Shown here piece after piece: positions 24,746-34,338 of a stretch of 36,177 bases of DNA. The notes beneath the pieces are model-generated. The model saw only the letters and a list, made by a program, of their open reading frames with translations, made no database searches and was not told where the DNA came from. The stretch's first letter is position 1; every line of letters begins with the position of its first letter. Source of the stretch: Variovorax sp. YR752. GTDB lineage: Bacteria > Pseudomonadota > Gammaproteobacteria > Burkholderiales > Burkholderiaceae_C. Location: contig CAMATD010000001.1 in assembly GCA_945860785.1 (NCBI GenBank), forward strand, positions 70,518 to 106,694, read 5' to 3'. The translations under genes were made by a program, and so were the position numbers.

Positions 24746-26038
24746 ATGGATGCCAGCATCGTTCTGATCGTCTCCGCCTGCATTTTCCTGGCCATCGGCG
24801 TGCCCGTGGCCTTTGCACTGGGCCTCTCTACCGTCACTACGCTGATCCTCGCGGAGAACTACCCGCTGCTGGTGCTGCTGAAGGAAATCTTCACCGGCAT
24901 CGACAGTTTTCCGCTGATGGCCGTGCCCTTCTTCATCCTCGCGGTCGAGCTGATGAGCGGCGGCTCGCTCACCGAGGTGCTGCTGCGCTTCGCGGGGCAG
25001 TTCGTCGGCCACCGGCGTGGCGGACTGGGCTACACCAACGTGGTGTCGCTCACCTTCTTCTCGGGCATCTCGGGCTCGGCGCTGGCCGATGCGGCGGGGC
25101 CGGGGTCGATGCTCATCAAGATGATGGACAAGGCCGGCTACGACCGCTCCTACGCGGCGGCGCTGACGGCCTCGACCGCGATCGTGGGGCCGATCATTCC
25201 GCCCTCGATCATCATGATCATCTACGCGCTGCAGGACGAGACGGTCTCGGTCGGCACGCTGTTCGTGGCCGGCCTGCTGCCGGGCCTGCTGATTGCAGTG
25301 GCGATGTGCATCGTGAACTTCTACGTCTCGAAAAAGCGCAACTACAAGGGCGACGGCCAGACACCGCCGCTGCGCGAGATCCTCGTCACGACCTGGAAGG
25401 CGATTCCCGCGATCCTGCTGCCGGTGGTCATTCTCGGTGGCATGCGCGCCGGCTGGTTCACGCCGACCGAGGCCTCGGTGGTGGCGGTGTTCTATGCGCT
25501 GGTGTGCGGCAAGTTCGTCTACCGCACGCTCGAATGGAAGATGCTGCCCGACATCCTCTCGCGCTCGGCCCTGCTGTCGGCCTCGGTGCTGATCATCATC
25601 GGGCTCTCGGCCTCGTTCGCGTGGATCCTGACCATCGAGGGCGTGCCGCAGCAGATGGCGGAATGGCTGGTGAGCATGAACCTCTCGCCGTGGATGTTCC
25701 TGATCATCGTCAACGTATTCCTGCTGCTTTTCGGCATCTTCATCGAGCCGCTGCCCGGCGTGATGGTGCTGGCGCCGATCCTCGCGCCGGTGGCGATGAA
25801 GCTGGGCGTCGACCCGGTGCACTTCGCGATGATCGTGATCTTCAACCTCACGCTGGGCATGATCACGCTGCCGGTGGGCGGGCTGCTGTTCGTGACCTGC
25901 AACGTGTCGAAGGTGCCGATGTCGGCGCTGGTGAAAGAGCTGGTGCCCTTTCTCTGGGCGCATGGCGCGGTGCTGGTCATCCTGACCTTCGTACCGGCAC
26001 TGAGCACCTGGCTGCCCCACGCGCTCGGGTTCAAGTAG
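24746..26038 (+). CDS. dctM: TRAP transporter large permease subunit (DctM family)
   Basis: 430 residues from ATG 24746, preceded by TAAGGAGG. Twelve or so helices with the family sequence motifs: PLMAVPFFILAVELMSGGSL, FFSGISGSALADAAGPGSML, IVGPIIPPSIIMIIYALQ and the FIEPLPGVMVLAPILAPVAM carboxyl region. DctM carries the substrate pathway and couples transport to a sodium gradient. Order dctP, dctQ, dctM is the standard. Stop codon is TAG, showing that TAG ends genes normally here. Confidence 0.94.
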   Translation: MDASIVLIVSACIFLAIGVPVAFALGLSTVTTLILAENYPLLVLLKEIFTGIDSFPLMAVPFFILAVELMSGGSLTEVLLRFAGQFVGHRRGGLGYTNVVSLTFFSGISGSALADAAGPGSMLIKMMDKAGYDRSYAAALTASTAIVGPIIPPSIIMIIYALQDETVSVGTLFVAGLLPGLLIAVAMCIVNFYVSKKRNYKGDGQTPPLREILVTTWKAIPAILLPVVILGGMRAGWFTPTEASVVAVFYALVCGKFVYRTLEWKMLPDILSRSALLSASVLIIIGLSASFAWILTIEGVPQQMAEWLVSMNLSPWMFLIIVNVFLLLFGIFIEPLPGVMVLAPILAPVAMKLGVDPVHFAMIVIFNLTLGMITLPVGGLLFVTCNVSKVPMSALVKELVPFLWAHGAVLVILTFVPALSTWLPHALGFK

Positions 26039-26122
26039 CGGGCCCTCTGCACCCGCGGCGGGTTCGCTGCCAGAATCGACGCCACGCTCAACGCCAACAA
26101 CCGACAAAGAGGGAACCGCACC

Positions 26123-26638
26123 ATGAACCGACTCGTCACCTGCTTTCTCGCCGGAGGGCGACTCTCCACGGCCGCCCTGGCTGCCACGCCGGCCGCATCG
26201 CCACCACCCGCGCCCGCCGCGTCGGCGGCGGCTGCGGCGACACCTGCGCCGCCGCCCGCACCGGCGCCTTCGGCCACGCCTGCGCCCGCGCCCTCCACCG
26301 GCATCGCCGAGGTGGAAACGGCCGTGCGCGCCTGGGCCGCGGCCTAGTCCGCCCGCGACGTGGAACGCTACCTCGCGGCCTACGCCCCCGAGTTCACGCC
26401 GGCCAAGAAGCAGGACCGCAAGCGCTGGGAAGCCGAGCGGCGCGCACGCATCACGGGCAAGTCGAAGATCAGCGTGACCGTCGACGACCTCGTCATCAGC
26501 GTCAGCGGCCAGACCGCCAGCGCCCGCTTCAAGCAGGTCTACAGCGCCGACAAGCTGAAAAGCACGGACCGCAAGACGCTGGAGCTGCAGCGCGTGGGCA
26601 ACCAGTGGCTGATCCGCAAGGAAAGCATCGGCACCTGA
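26123..26638 (+). pseudogene. secreted NTF2-like (Cds6 C-terminal type) protein, interrupted by an in-frame TAG
   Basis: The frame from ATG 26123 (GAGGGAA upstream) is 172 codons with one TAG at 26345-26347, codon 75. It has a signal-like N-terminus (MNRLVTCFLAGGRLSTAALA), a long Ala/Pro linker, then AEVETAVRAWAAA, the stop, SARDVERYLAAYAPEF, ERRARITGKSKISVTVDDLV and KTLELQRVGNQWLIRKES. The C-terminal half matches the small NTF2-like domain found after L,D-transpeptidases and TPR proteins, where this position is usually Trp (AWAAAW-SARD), so TGG to TAG is the simplest change. Start of the second half has no ribosome site, so the gene is probably dead if the base is right. Role unknown; envelope location inferred from the signal. 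Confidence 0.72.
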
Positions 26639-26753
26639 CCGACCGTCGCCGGGGTATCTGGCGCCGATTCTTCCCTGTAAGGCAAACGGTTCACGCAGAT
26701 GTCACCGCTTGCAACGATGCTGCAGCCCTCGATCTCCGAAAGCTGTGGCCGCC

Positions 26754-27317
26754 ATGTTTCCTACCAAGACCGACAAGGCACGCGACGAACTCCAGGGCGG
26801 CCAGCGCACGCTCAGCCAGCGGGAGCGCGCGCTGCTGCTGATGGCCGACGGCCGGCGCACGCTGACCGACTTCAGCCCGCTGTTCACGAACCGCGACGAA
26901 GCCGAGCAGGCGATCCAGGCGCTGGTGCTCAAGGGCTATCTGCAGGACCCGCAGGCAGTTGCCACGGCCAGGGCGCAGGCCGAAGCCCGGGCTGCCGCGG
27001 CCACGCCGCCCGCCCCGGTGCCTGCGGCGGAACCGATCCAGTTCACAGCCACGGCCGACAACTTCGACGGCAAGCGCTCCCTGGCCACCACGCGGATGTT
27101 CCTGTTCGACATCTGCGAGCGCATGTTCGTGCGGCGCGATCCGAAGTTCGCCCTGCAGATGCGCGACGCCCTGCGCGAGGCCCGCGACCGGCAGGCCATG
27201 CTGACCATCGCCGCGCTGATGCTCAGCGAGATCGAGAAAACAGCCGGCCCCGAGCGGGCCGAGTCGCTGCGCGAGCGCATCGAGCGGCTGCTGCCGCCGG
27301 CCGAAATCGTGCACTGA
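26754..27317 (+). CDS. conserved hypothetical protein with winged-helix-like N-terminus
   Basis: 187 residues from ATG 26754, the first start after which the sequence looks like protein; no strong ribosome site is present, and a start at 26709 is possible. The first 65 residues (LSQRERALLLMADGRRTLTD, FSPLFTNRDEAEQAIQALVL, KGYLQDP) look like a winged-helix or DUF4388-type fold. An Ala/Pro linker is followed by an all-helical acidic and basic domain (RSLATTRMFLFDICERMFVR, MRDALREARDRQAMLTIAAL, ERAESLRERIERLLPPAEIV). Function not recognised. Its last codons (PPAEIVH) are partly duplicated at 29451-29467, on the other side of the AT-rich island. Confidence 0.72.
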   Translation: MFPTKTDKARDELQGGQRTLSQRERALLLMADGRRTLTDFSPLFTNRDEAEQAIQALVLKGYLQDPQAVATARAQAEARAAAATPPAPVPAAEPIQFTATADNFDGKRSLATTRMFLFDICERMFVRRDPKFALQMRDALREARDRQAMLTIAALMLSEIEKTAGPERAESLRERIERLLPPAEIVH

Positions 27318-27351
27318 GGCCGCGAGGCCCGGGGCCCGCGCGATCCACTAC
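27300..27351. repeat. left direct repeat flanking the accessory island
   Basis: GCGCGATCCACTAC at 27338-27351 recurs exactly at 29480-29493. Upstream of it, 27300-27316 (the last codons of the preceding gene) matches 29451-29467 at 15 of 17 bases. The two blocks are in the same order and orientation on both sides, with a 21-base (here) or 12-base (right) spacer. This is compatible with an attachment-type duplication or a gene-end duplication. Confidence 0.5.
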
Positions 27352-27403
27352 TGGTGCGCATGGGCCGGACTTTATCGCTTTGGACGCAATGCGACCGTAC
27401 GCG

Positions 27404-27706
27404 TTATTGGCTTAGTTGCAGGAAAGGCTCGAACAGGTTGAGCAAGACCTTTTCCTCTTCTATCAACTCTTCTTGCAATGACGCCTTCCTTTTCAAAATC
27501 TGATTAGATTGCTCTTGTTCTTCTTCGCTAAGGGTGCGGCCGTCTTTCAGGAGTTCTTCTTGCTCCAAGATGATCAGCTTATACCGCTTGCACAGCTCGA
27601 AGGCCTTCCCCTTCAAATGCATATGAATGCGAGCATCGTATAAGAACTGCGCCTCATTGAATGCATCTATAAATAAGTGGAAATAGAACGGCTGAGCCAA
27701 CTTCAT
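27404..27706 (-). CDS. C-terminal part of an island membrane-protein paralog (split gene or coupled ORF)
   Basis: 100 residues from ATG 27706; the ATGA overlaps the stop of the frame ending at 27703. It holds no membrane helix. NEAQFLYDARIHMHLKGKAF aligns with KEAQWLYDKPTIEWMDTNIG in the neighbouring gene at 27915-28373, and a charged coiled-coil-like stretch follows (KRYKLIILEQEELLKDG, LSEEEQEQSNQILKRKASLQ). Joined to the 67-residue frame upstream it makes a full-length paralog of about 167 residues; one lost G near 27709 would explain the break. Alternatively it is a separate, translationally coupled protein. Function unknown. Confidence 0.6.
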   Translation of the reverse strand: MKLAQPFYFHLFIDAFNEAQFLYDARIHMHLKGKAFELCKRYKLIILEQEELLKDGRTLSEEEQEQSNQILKRKASLQEELIEEEKVLLNLFEPFLQLSQ

Positions 27707-27906
27707 CTCTGATGAATCATCCCTCTTATCAGGTCACGAATCGTTGCGAACACCTTGATTCGCTTATCGAACAGGTCTAGCTTTAGCTTGTTCTTGGCCG
27801 TGCGTGCATTCACAAACGCGACGTATGCGGCAACGATCGCAACAAGCGGCGTGAGCAGCGCCGTCAGATACGCGGTCCAATGTAGATCGGGTGTGACGGA
27901 GTTCAT
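27703..27906 (-). CDS. N-terminal membrane part of an island paralog
   Basis: 67 residues from ATG 27906, eight bases after the stop of the previous gene. One membrane helix (WTAYLTALLTPLVAIVAAYV) leads into NARTAKNKLKLDLFDKRIKV, the motif shared with the two upstream genes, and the frame stops at TGA after DLIRGMIHQR. Same-length homologs of this motif continue into an EAQ(W/F)LYD region, which here is encoded in the next frame (27404-27706). The protein is either a fragment of a broken gene or one half of a two-part membrane protein. Confidence 0.62.
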   Translation of the reverse strand: MNSVTPDLHWTAYLTALLTPLVAIVAAYVAFVNARTAKNKLKLDLFDKRIKVFATIRDLIRGMIHQR

Positions 27907-27914
27907 GTCAGGGC

Positions 27915-28373
27915 CTATTGCTCGTGAATCTTGAGGAAGGGACTAAACACATCCCGCATCGTGTACTCTGCCTGGACTAGGCTGGTTCGCAGTTCTCTCA
28001 TCTCTCCTCTTACACGCCTCTTCGCTTCATCCTCAGCAACCTCGGCTTCACCATGCTTGATCGACATGTCTCGGATTTTTAATCCAATATTCGTGTCCAT
28101 CCACTCAATCGTTGGTTTGTCGTAAAGCCACTGCGCTTCCTTCGCGATATCTATGTACTTCAGGTAAGGATCGTCTTCGGGCAAAACATTCACATACAAC
28201 GAGTCGATTAAATCTTTGAGATTGTTGTACACCTTCAGTCTCTTCTCGAAGAGGTCAATTTTTATTTTGTGCTTTGCCGTCCTCATGTTCAGGTAGGCAA
28301 CGGTGGCGGCGCCTACGGCAATCACGGGTGTAAGTGCCGCGCTAAGAAGAGTAACGATGGATTGCTCGGCCAT
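27915..28373 (-). CDS. island single-pass membrane protein with TAxxK(L/I)x(L/I)xLFxKR motif (full length)
   Basis: 152 residues, the best-preserved member of the set. ATG 28373 lies 15 bases after the upstream stop, with no clear ribosome site. The N-terminus is a membrane helix (IVTLLSAALTPVIAVGAATV), then LNMRTAKHKIKIDLFEKRLK and VYNNLKDLIDSLYVNV. The remainder is helical and charged (KEAQWLYDKPTIEWMDT, IRDMSIKHGEAEVAEDEAKR), so a cytosolic tail of about 115 residues is likely. I recognise this layout from a widespread family of uncharacterised bacterial proteins in accessory regions (helix, then K-L-x-L-x-LF-x-(K/R)-R-x-x-V-Y). No enzymatic residues are apparent. It is in a tight operon with two paralogs. 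Confidence 0.75.
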   Translation of the reverse strand: MAEQSIVTLLSAALTPVIAVGAATVAYLNMRTAKHKIKIDLFEKRLKVYNNLKDLIDSLYVNVLPEDDPYLKYIDIAKEAQWLYDKPTIEWMDTNIGLKIRDMSIKHGEAEVAEDEAKRRVRGEMRELRTSLVQAEYTMRDVFSPFLKIHEQ

Positions 28374-28388
28374 ATGTTGTTAGTGCTG

Positions 28389-28763
28389 CTAGTTTTGGCG
28401 ATAAATCTTGTCCTGGTCTTCACCAAATCTACGAAAGATCATTTCTGTGATCGCATTGTTGATCGCTTCGTAGAAAGCCCAGCGCTTTTCAAATAACTCA
28501 AGACGTAGCTTGTCACGGGCGGTTTGCCAGTTCCTGACGCCTACATAGGTTGCGGCAACTACAGCAAGCAGCGCAACAGCAGGTGTGACGACTGCTGTTG
28601 CGTAAGCAGTCCAGTGCACATCCGCTGCGGGCGGCATCTGGATCGTGATCGCAATGGATTGCGGAGCCTGCGCTGCTATTGGCAGAGGTGCTGACGCTGC
28701 CACTACTGGGCTGCTAGCTGCTGCTATTGCTGGCGTAGCTCGCTGTTGGGCTGAAACTGCCAT
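28389..28763 (-). CDS. island single-pass membrane protein, first of the paralog set
   Basis: 124 residues from ATG 28763, for which GAGGAGAGGGG supplies the only strong ribosome site of the set; a longer frame to 28865 is unlikely. An Ala/Pro-rich N-terminus of about 50 residues precedes ADVHWTAYATAVVTPAVALL and a membrane helix, then VRNWQTARDKLRLELFEKRW, the shared motif, and a short C-terminal tail ending IYRQN. The HWTAY sequence before the helix is also in the 67-residue paralog (LHWTAYLTALLTP), so the genes come from local duplication. Its tail is much shorter than in the next gene. It would lead the operon 28763 to 27404. Confidence 0.7.
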   Translation of the reverse strand: MAVSAQQRATPAIAAASSPVVAASAPLPIAAQAPQSIAITIQMPPAADVHWTAYATAVVTPAVALLAVVAATYVGVRNWQTARDKLRLELFEKRWAFYEAINNAITEMIFRRFGEDQDKIYRQN

Positions 28764-29216
28764 CGTCCCCTCTCCTCGCGGTACTGCTGTGTAGTTGTCG
28801 CGGATCGTAACTGCGATAAACGGGACATGATCACCATCACGATGCTGCGGTGTTGTTGGCACCACCAGCGCGCAGGGTGACTACAGCCTTGCATTCGCCA
28901 ACTACCAGGACTAGTACGACATCGACAACGATGACTGTGACTTTCTCATTGGGGAAGTCACATCATTTCGCCGACAACAAGGTCAAGAAGGACGACATCA
29001 AGAACGACTTCTCTATCGAGCATGTGCAGAACATCTGGTTAGCAACTGCCATCAGAATTTCCCTTGCCACTCCTAGCTTCCTCTCGCCTGAAGAAACCAA
29101 GAGGAATGCGCGAATGCATTGTTATTCACAGGGGAGCACCTCGATTCCTGTCTGGGACCCTGGCCAAGGTATGCGTGTAATCGAGTCTTTCGGGCGTCTC
29201 AATAAAGGAGTTCAAC
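28764..29216 (+). other. gene-free stretch inside the island
   Basis: Holds the start region of the minus-strand operon (ribosome site just above 28763) and then about 400 bases with no convincing gene. One plus-strand frame is open from 28850 to 29365 but lacks a ribosome site and runs antisense or out of frame to the ORF at 29217; another shows a protein-like stretch (TSAQGDYSLAFANYQD) closed by TAG at about 28914. It may be remnant coding sequence. Confidence 0.4.
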
Positions 29217-29375
29217 ATGACGAAGGACGACGACAAGGGCAAGGAAAAGACAGTCTGGATGGTGCGCATGGCCGCTGGTGCGTCCACTGTCCGCAGCTTC
29301 CTGGCGATCAGCGACAGCACCACGTTCAAGGGCATCGTCAAGAGCGTCATGAAGTGGTTCTCTGACCCGCTCTGA
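29217..29375 (+). CDS. small ORF of 52 residues with strong ribosome site
   Basis: ATG 29217 follows AAAGGAG with a spacing of six bases, the best ribosome site on the plus strand of the island. The product starts with a very charged stretch (MTKDDDKGKEKTVW) and continues as a mostly hydrophobic or amphipathic helix with scattered basic residues (MVRMAAGASTVRSFLAIS, FKGIVKSVMKWFSDPL). It is not recognised. Length, charge pattern and location near the membrane protein operon, on the opposite strand, would fit a small membrane-active peptide or a partner of the paralogs, but nothing shows this. The gene is too short for standard cut-offs and may be missed by automated annotation. Confidence 0.55.
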   Translation: MTKDDDKGKEKTVWMVRMAAGASTVRSFLAISDSTTFKGIVKSVMKWFSDPL

Positions 29376-29450
29376 GGCACCGGTGGCATGCTCAACGAGC
29401 CTGAATTACTGGAGGCACATGTGTGTCCATCGACTCGCGGCGATCCGCCA

Positions 29451-29493
29451 GCCGAAATTGTGCAGTGCGCCAACGGCTTGCGCGATCCACTAC
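29451..29493. repeat. right direct repeat flanking the accessory island
   Basis: GCCGAAATTGTGCAGTG at 29451-29467 resembles the end of the gene at 26754-27317, and GCGCGATCCACTAC at 29480-29493 is an exact copy of 27338-27351. The right copy abuts the glycine riboswitch and probably overlaps the gcv promoter region (TACACT at 29491-29496 as a possible -10). Confidence 0.5.
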
Positions 29494-29503
29494 ACTCCCA
29501 AAG

Positions 29504-29696
29504 GTCAGGAGAGAGCCCCGCATGCCGGGGCCGCCGAAGGCGCAGGGGATTCCCGAGCGCTCAGGCAAAAGGACTGACAAGGCGCCGGTGCACACCGGCG
29601 TTTCCTTGCTGGAGAGAGGCCGTTGCGCATGCACCGGCCCACCGAAGGAGCAAACCCCGATCGTGGGGCGAATCTCTCAGGTAAAGCGGACAGCAG
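29504..29696 (+). promoter_or_regulatory. tandem glycine riboswitch of the gcv operon
   Basis: Two aptamers in a row. Aptamer I: P1 GTCAG at 29504-29508 with CTGAC at 29574-29578, the consensus GGAGAGAGCCCC, CCGCCGAAGG and CTCAGGCAAAAGGAC. Aptamer II: P1 TGCT at 29607-29610 with AGCA at 29692-29695, GGAGAGAGGCC, CCACCGAAGGAGCAAACCCC and CTCTCAGGTAAAGCGGACAG. These blocks are the hallmark of the cooperative glycine riboswitch. Glycine binding should turn on expression of gcvTHP just downstream. The platform between aptamer II and the gcvT ribosome site is 50 bases, with no strong terminator stem seen; control could be at translation. Confidence 0.95.
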
Positions 29697-29749
29697 GGTG
29701 GCCCGTGGCGTTGCAGCCATGGATTTCGACTGCCCCTTTGGAGTGCCCC

Positions 29750-30925
29750 GTGGCCGCTTCTTCCGCTTCCTCCGACACCCAACTTCTCAAGACGCCGCTG
29801 TACGACCTGCACGTGGAGCTCGGCGCCCGCATGGTGCCCTTTGCCGGCTATTCCATGCCGGTCCAGTACCCCGCCGGCCTGATGGCCGAGCACAAGCACA
29901 CGCGCGATGCGGCCGGCCTGTTCGACATCTCGCACATGGGTCAGCTGCGCCTGGTCGGGCCCGATGCGGCGGCCGCTTTCGAGACCCTGATGCCGGTCGA
30001 CGTGATCGACCTGGCGGCCGGCAAGCAGCGCTACGGCCTGCTACTGAACGACGAAGGCGGCATCCTCGACGACCTGATGTTCTTCAACGAAGGCCACGGC
30101 TCGATCTTCGTGATCGTGAACGGCGCCTGCAAAGTGACCGACATCGCCCACATCCAGCAGAAGATCGGCGCGCGCTGCGAGGTGCAGCCCCTGCCGGACC
30201 ATGCGCTGCTGGCGCTGCAGGGCCCGCAGGCCGCTGCCACGCTGGTGCGCCTCTCGCCGGGCATCGAGCGCTTCGTGTTCATGACCGGCGGCGCGGTGCA
30301 GATCGGCGGCATTGCCGCTTTCGTCACCCGCAGCGGCTACACCGGCGAAGACGGTTTCGAGATCTCGGTGCCCGCCAAGGACGCCGACGCCCTCGCCCGC
30401 CTGCTGCTGGCCCAGCCCGAGGTCAAGCCCATCGGCCTCGGTGCACGCAATTCGCTGCGCCTGGAAGCCGGGCTCTGCCTGTACGGCAACGACATCGACA
30501 CCACGACCACGCCGGTCGAGGCCTCGCTCAACTGGGCGATGCAGAAGGTGCGCCGCACGGGCGGCGCGCGCGAAGGCGGCTTTCCGGGCGCGGCCAAGAT
30601 CCTGGCCCAGCTCACCGCCGCCACGGCCGGCGCCGCCGGCCACACCGACCACGACACGCTGAAGCGCAAGCGCGTCGGCCTCGTGGCGCTGGAGCGCATT
30701 CCGGTGCGCGACGGCACGGTGCTGCAATCCTTCGAAGGCCATGACATCGGCATTGTCACGAGCGGCCTGCTCGGCCCGACGGCCGACCGCCCCATCGCCA
30801 TCGGCTACGTAGCCACCGCCTTCGCAGAGCCCTGCACGCGCGTGCAGGCCATCGTGCGCGGCAAGCCGGTGCCGATGGAAGTCTCGACCATGCCTTTCGT
30901 GCCGACCCGCTACTACCGCGGCTAG
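29750..30925 (+). CDS. gcvT: aminomethyltransferase, glycine cleavage T protein
   Basis: 391 residues from a GTG at 29750, supported by GGAG six bases before it; an upstream frame exists but would run into the riboswitch. The sequence TPLYDLHVELGARMVPFAGY, AGLFDISHMGQLRLVGPDA, RSGYTGEDGFEISVP and the C-terminal AFVPTRY-type end (EVSTMPFVPTRYYRG) are standard for GcvT. It moves the methylene group from lipoyl-GcvH to tetrahydrofolate, releasing ammonia. First gene of the operon under the riboswitch. The 25-residue N-terminal extension relative to most family members is slightly long and may reflect the choice of GTG. Confidence 0.94.
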   Translation: MAASSASSDTQLLKTPLYDLHVELGARMVPFAGYSMPVQYPAGLMAEHKHTRDAAGLFDISHMGQLRLVGPDAAAAFETLMPVDVIDLAAGKQRYGLLLNDEGGILDDLMFFNEGHGSIFVIVNGACKVTDIAHIQQKIGARCEVQPLPDHALLALQGPQAAATLVRLSPGIERFVFMTGGAVQIGGIAAFVTRSGYTGEDGFEISVPAKDADALARLLLAQPEVKPIGLGARNSLRLEAGLCLYGNDIDTTTTPVEASLNWAMQKVRRTGGAREGGFPGAAKILAQLTAATAGAAGHTDHDTLKRKRVGLVALERIPVRDGTVLQSFEGHDIGIVTSGLLGPTADRPIAIGYVATAFAEPCTRVQAIVRGKPVPMEVSTMPFVPTRYYRG

Positions 30926-30966
30926 GCTCCATACCCCGATCAATTTTTTCCACGAGGAGTTTTCCC

Positions 30967-31338
30967 ATGAGCATCAAGTACACCAAGGACCATGAGTGGG
31001 TGTCCACCGAAGGCGCGGCAGCCACCGTCGGCATCACCGTGCACGCGCAGGACGCGCTGGGCGACGTGGTGTTCGTCGACCTGCCCGAAGTCGGCAAGAC
31101 CTTTGCCCAAGGCGAAGTCGCGGGCGTCGTCGAATCGGTCAAGGCCGCAGCCGACGTGTTCATGCCCGTGTCGGGCGAGATCACCGAAGTGAACGAGGCC
31201 CTGCGCGCCGACCCGTCGCTCGCCAACAGCGACCCGCTGGCCAGCGGCTGGTTCTTCAAGGTCAAGCTCAGCGAACCGACACAGCTCGACGCGCTGCTCG
31301 ACGCAGCCACCTACGACAAGTTCGCCGCCGAATCCTGA
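30967..31338 (+). CDS. gcvH: glycine cleavage system H protein
   Basis: 123 residues from ATG 30967 (GAGGAG about ten bases upstream). KYTKDHEWVSTEGAAATVGI opens the lipoyl fold; Lys59 in GVVESVKAAADVFMPV is the lipoylation site; NSDPLASGWFFKVKL closes it. It shuttles the aminomethyl group between GcvP and GcvT and returns electrons to the L protein, which is not encoded here. Located 41 bases after gcvT and 54 before gcvP. Confidence 0.96.
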   Translation: MSIKYTKDHEWVSTEGAAATVGITVHAQDALGDVVFVDLPEVGKTFAQGEVAGVVESVKAAADVFMPVSGEITEVNEALRADPSLANSDPLASGWFFKVKLSEPTQLDALLDAATYDKFAAES

Positions 31339-31392
31339 TCCGCCGAGTTCTTCTTCAGCCGCCTTTTCTTTTCTCCTCGAGCCTTCACCGCC

Positions 31393-34299
<2,907 letters not shown>

Positions 34300-34310
34300 A
34301 GGCGCAAGCG

Positions 34311-34329
34311 CGACGGCCCGGCGCCGTCG
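34311..34329. terminator. stem after gcvP, possible terminator
   Basis: CGACGGC at 34311-34317 pairs with GCCGTCG at 34323-34329 across a five-base loop, between the gcvP stop and the convergent small gene. No T-run is present, so function is uncertain. Confidence 0.35.
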
Positions 34330-34338
34330 TCGCGCCGG

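Larger units (their letters stand above)
27338..29493. mobile_element. AT-richer accessory island bounded by direct repeats
   Basis: This block has visibly lower GC and different codon use from its neighbours, contains only small proteins without close relatives in the core genes, and begins and ends with GCGCGATCCACTAC. No integrase, transposase or inverted terminal repeat is seen, so the element may be a passive or degraded insertion. It lies immediately in front of the glycine riboswitch; the right repeat is 11 bases from the first aptamer. Confidence 0.4.

Noticed and set aside
24455-26107. 550-codon frame antisense to dctQM
   Set aside because: His/Arg/Asp-rich shadow composition without motifs; dctQ and dctM on the other strand are certain.
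4694-26347. TAG read as an amino acid (amber suppression or pyrrolysine)
   Set aside because: TAG is the ordinary stop of several intact genes here (dctM, gcvT, the AhpD-like gene, the DUF3455 gene, the thioesterase), and no pyl genes or insertion element are seen.
27700-27712. Programmed -1 frameshift between the two halves of the island paralog
   Set aside because: No slippery heptamer of the X-XXY-YYZ type and no downstream stem next to the junction; loss of one G or ATGA coupling is simpler.
28850-29365. 171-codon plus-strand frame in the island
   Set aside because: No ribosome site, low-complexity start (TTSTTSTT) and overlap with the better-supported 52-residue ORF in another frame.
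29388-29684. 98-codon plus-strand frame after the small ORF
   Set aside because: It runs through both riboswitch aptamers and lacks a ribosome site; its PPAEIV stretch is the duplicated gene end of the right repeat.
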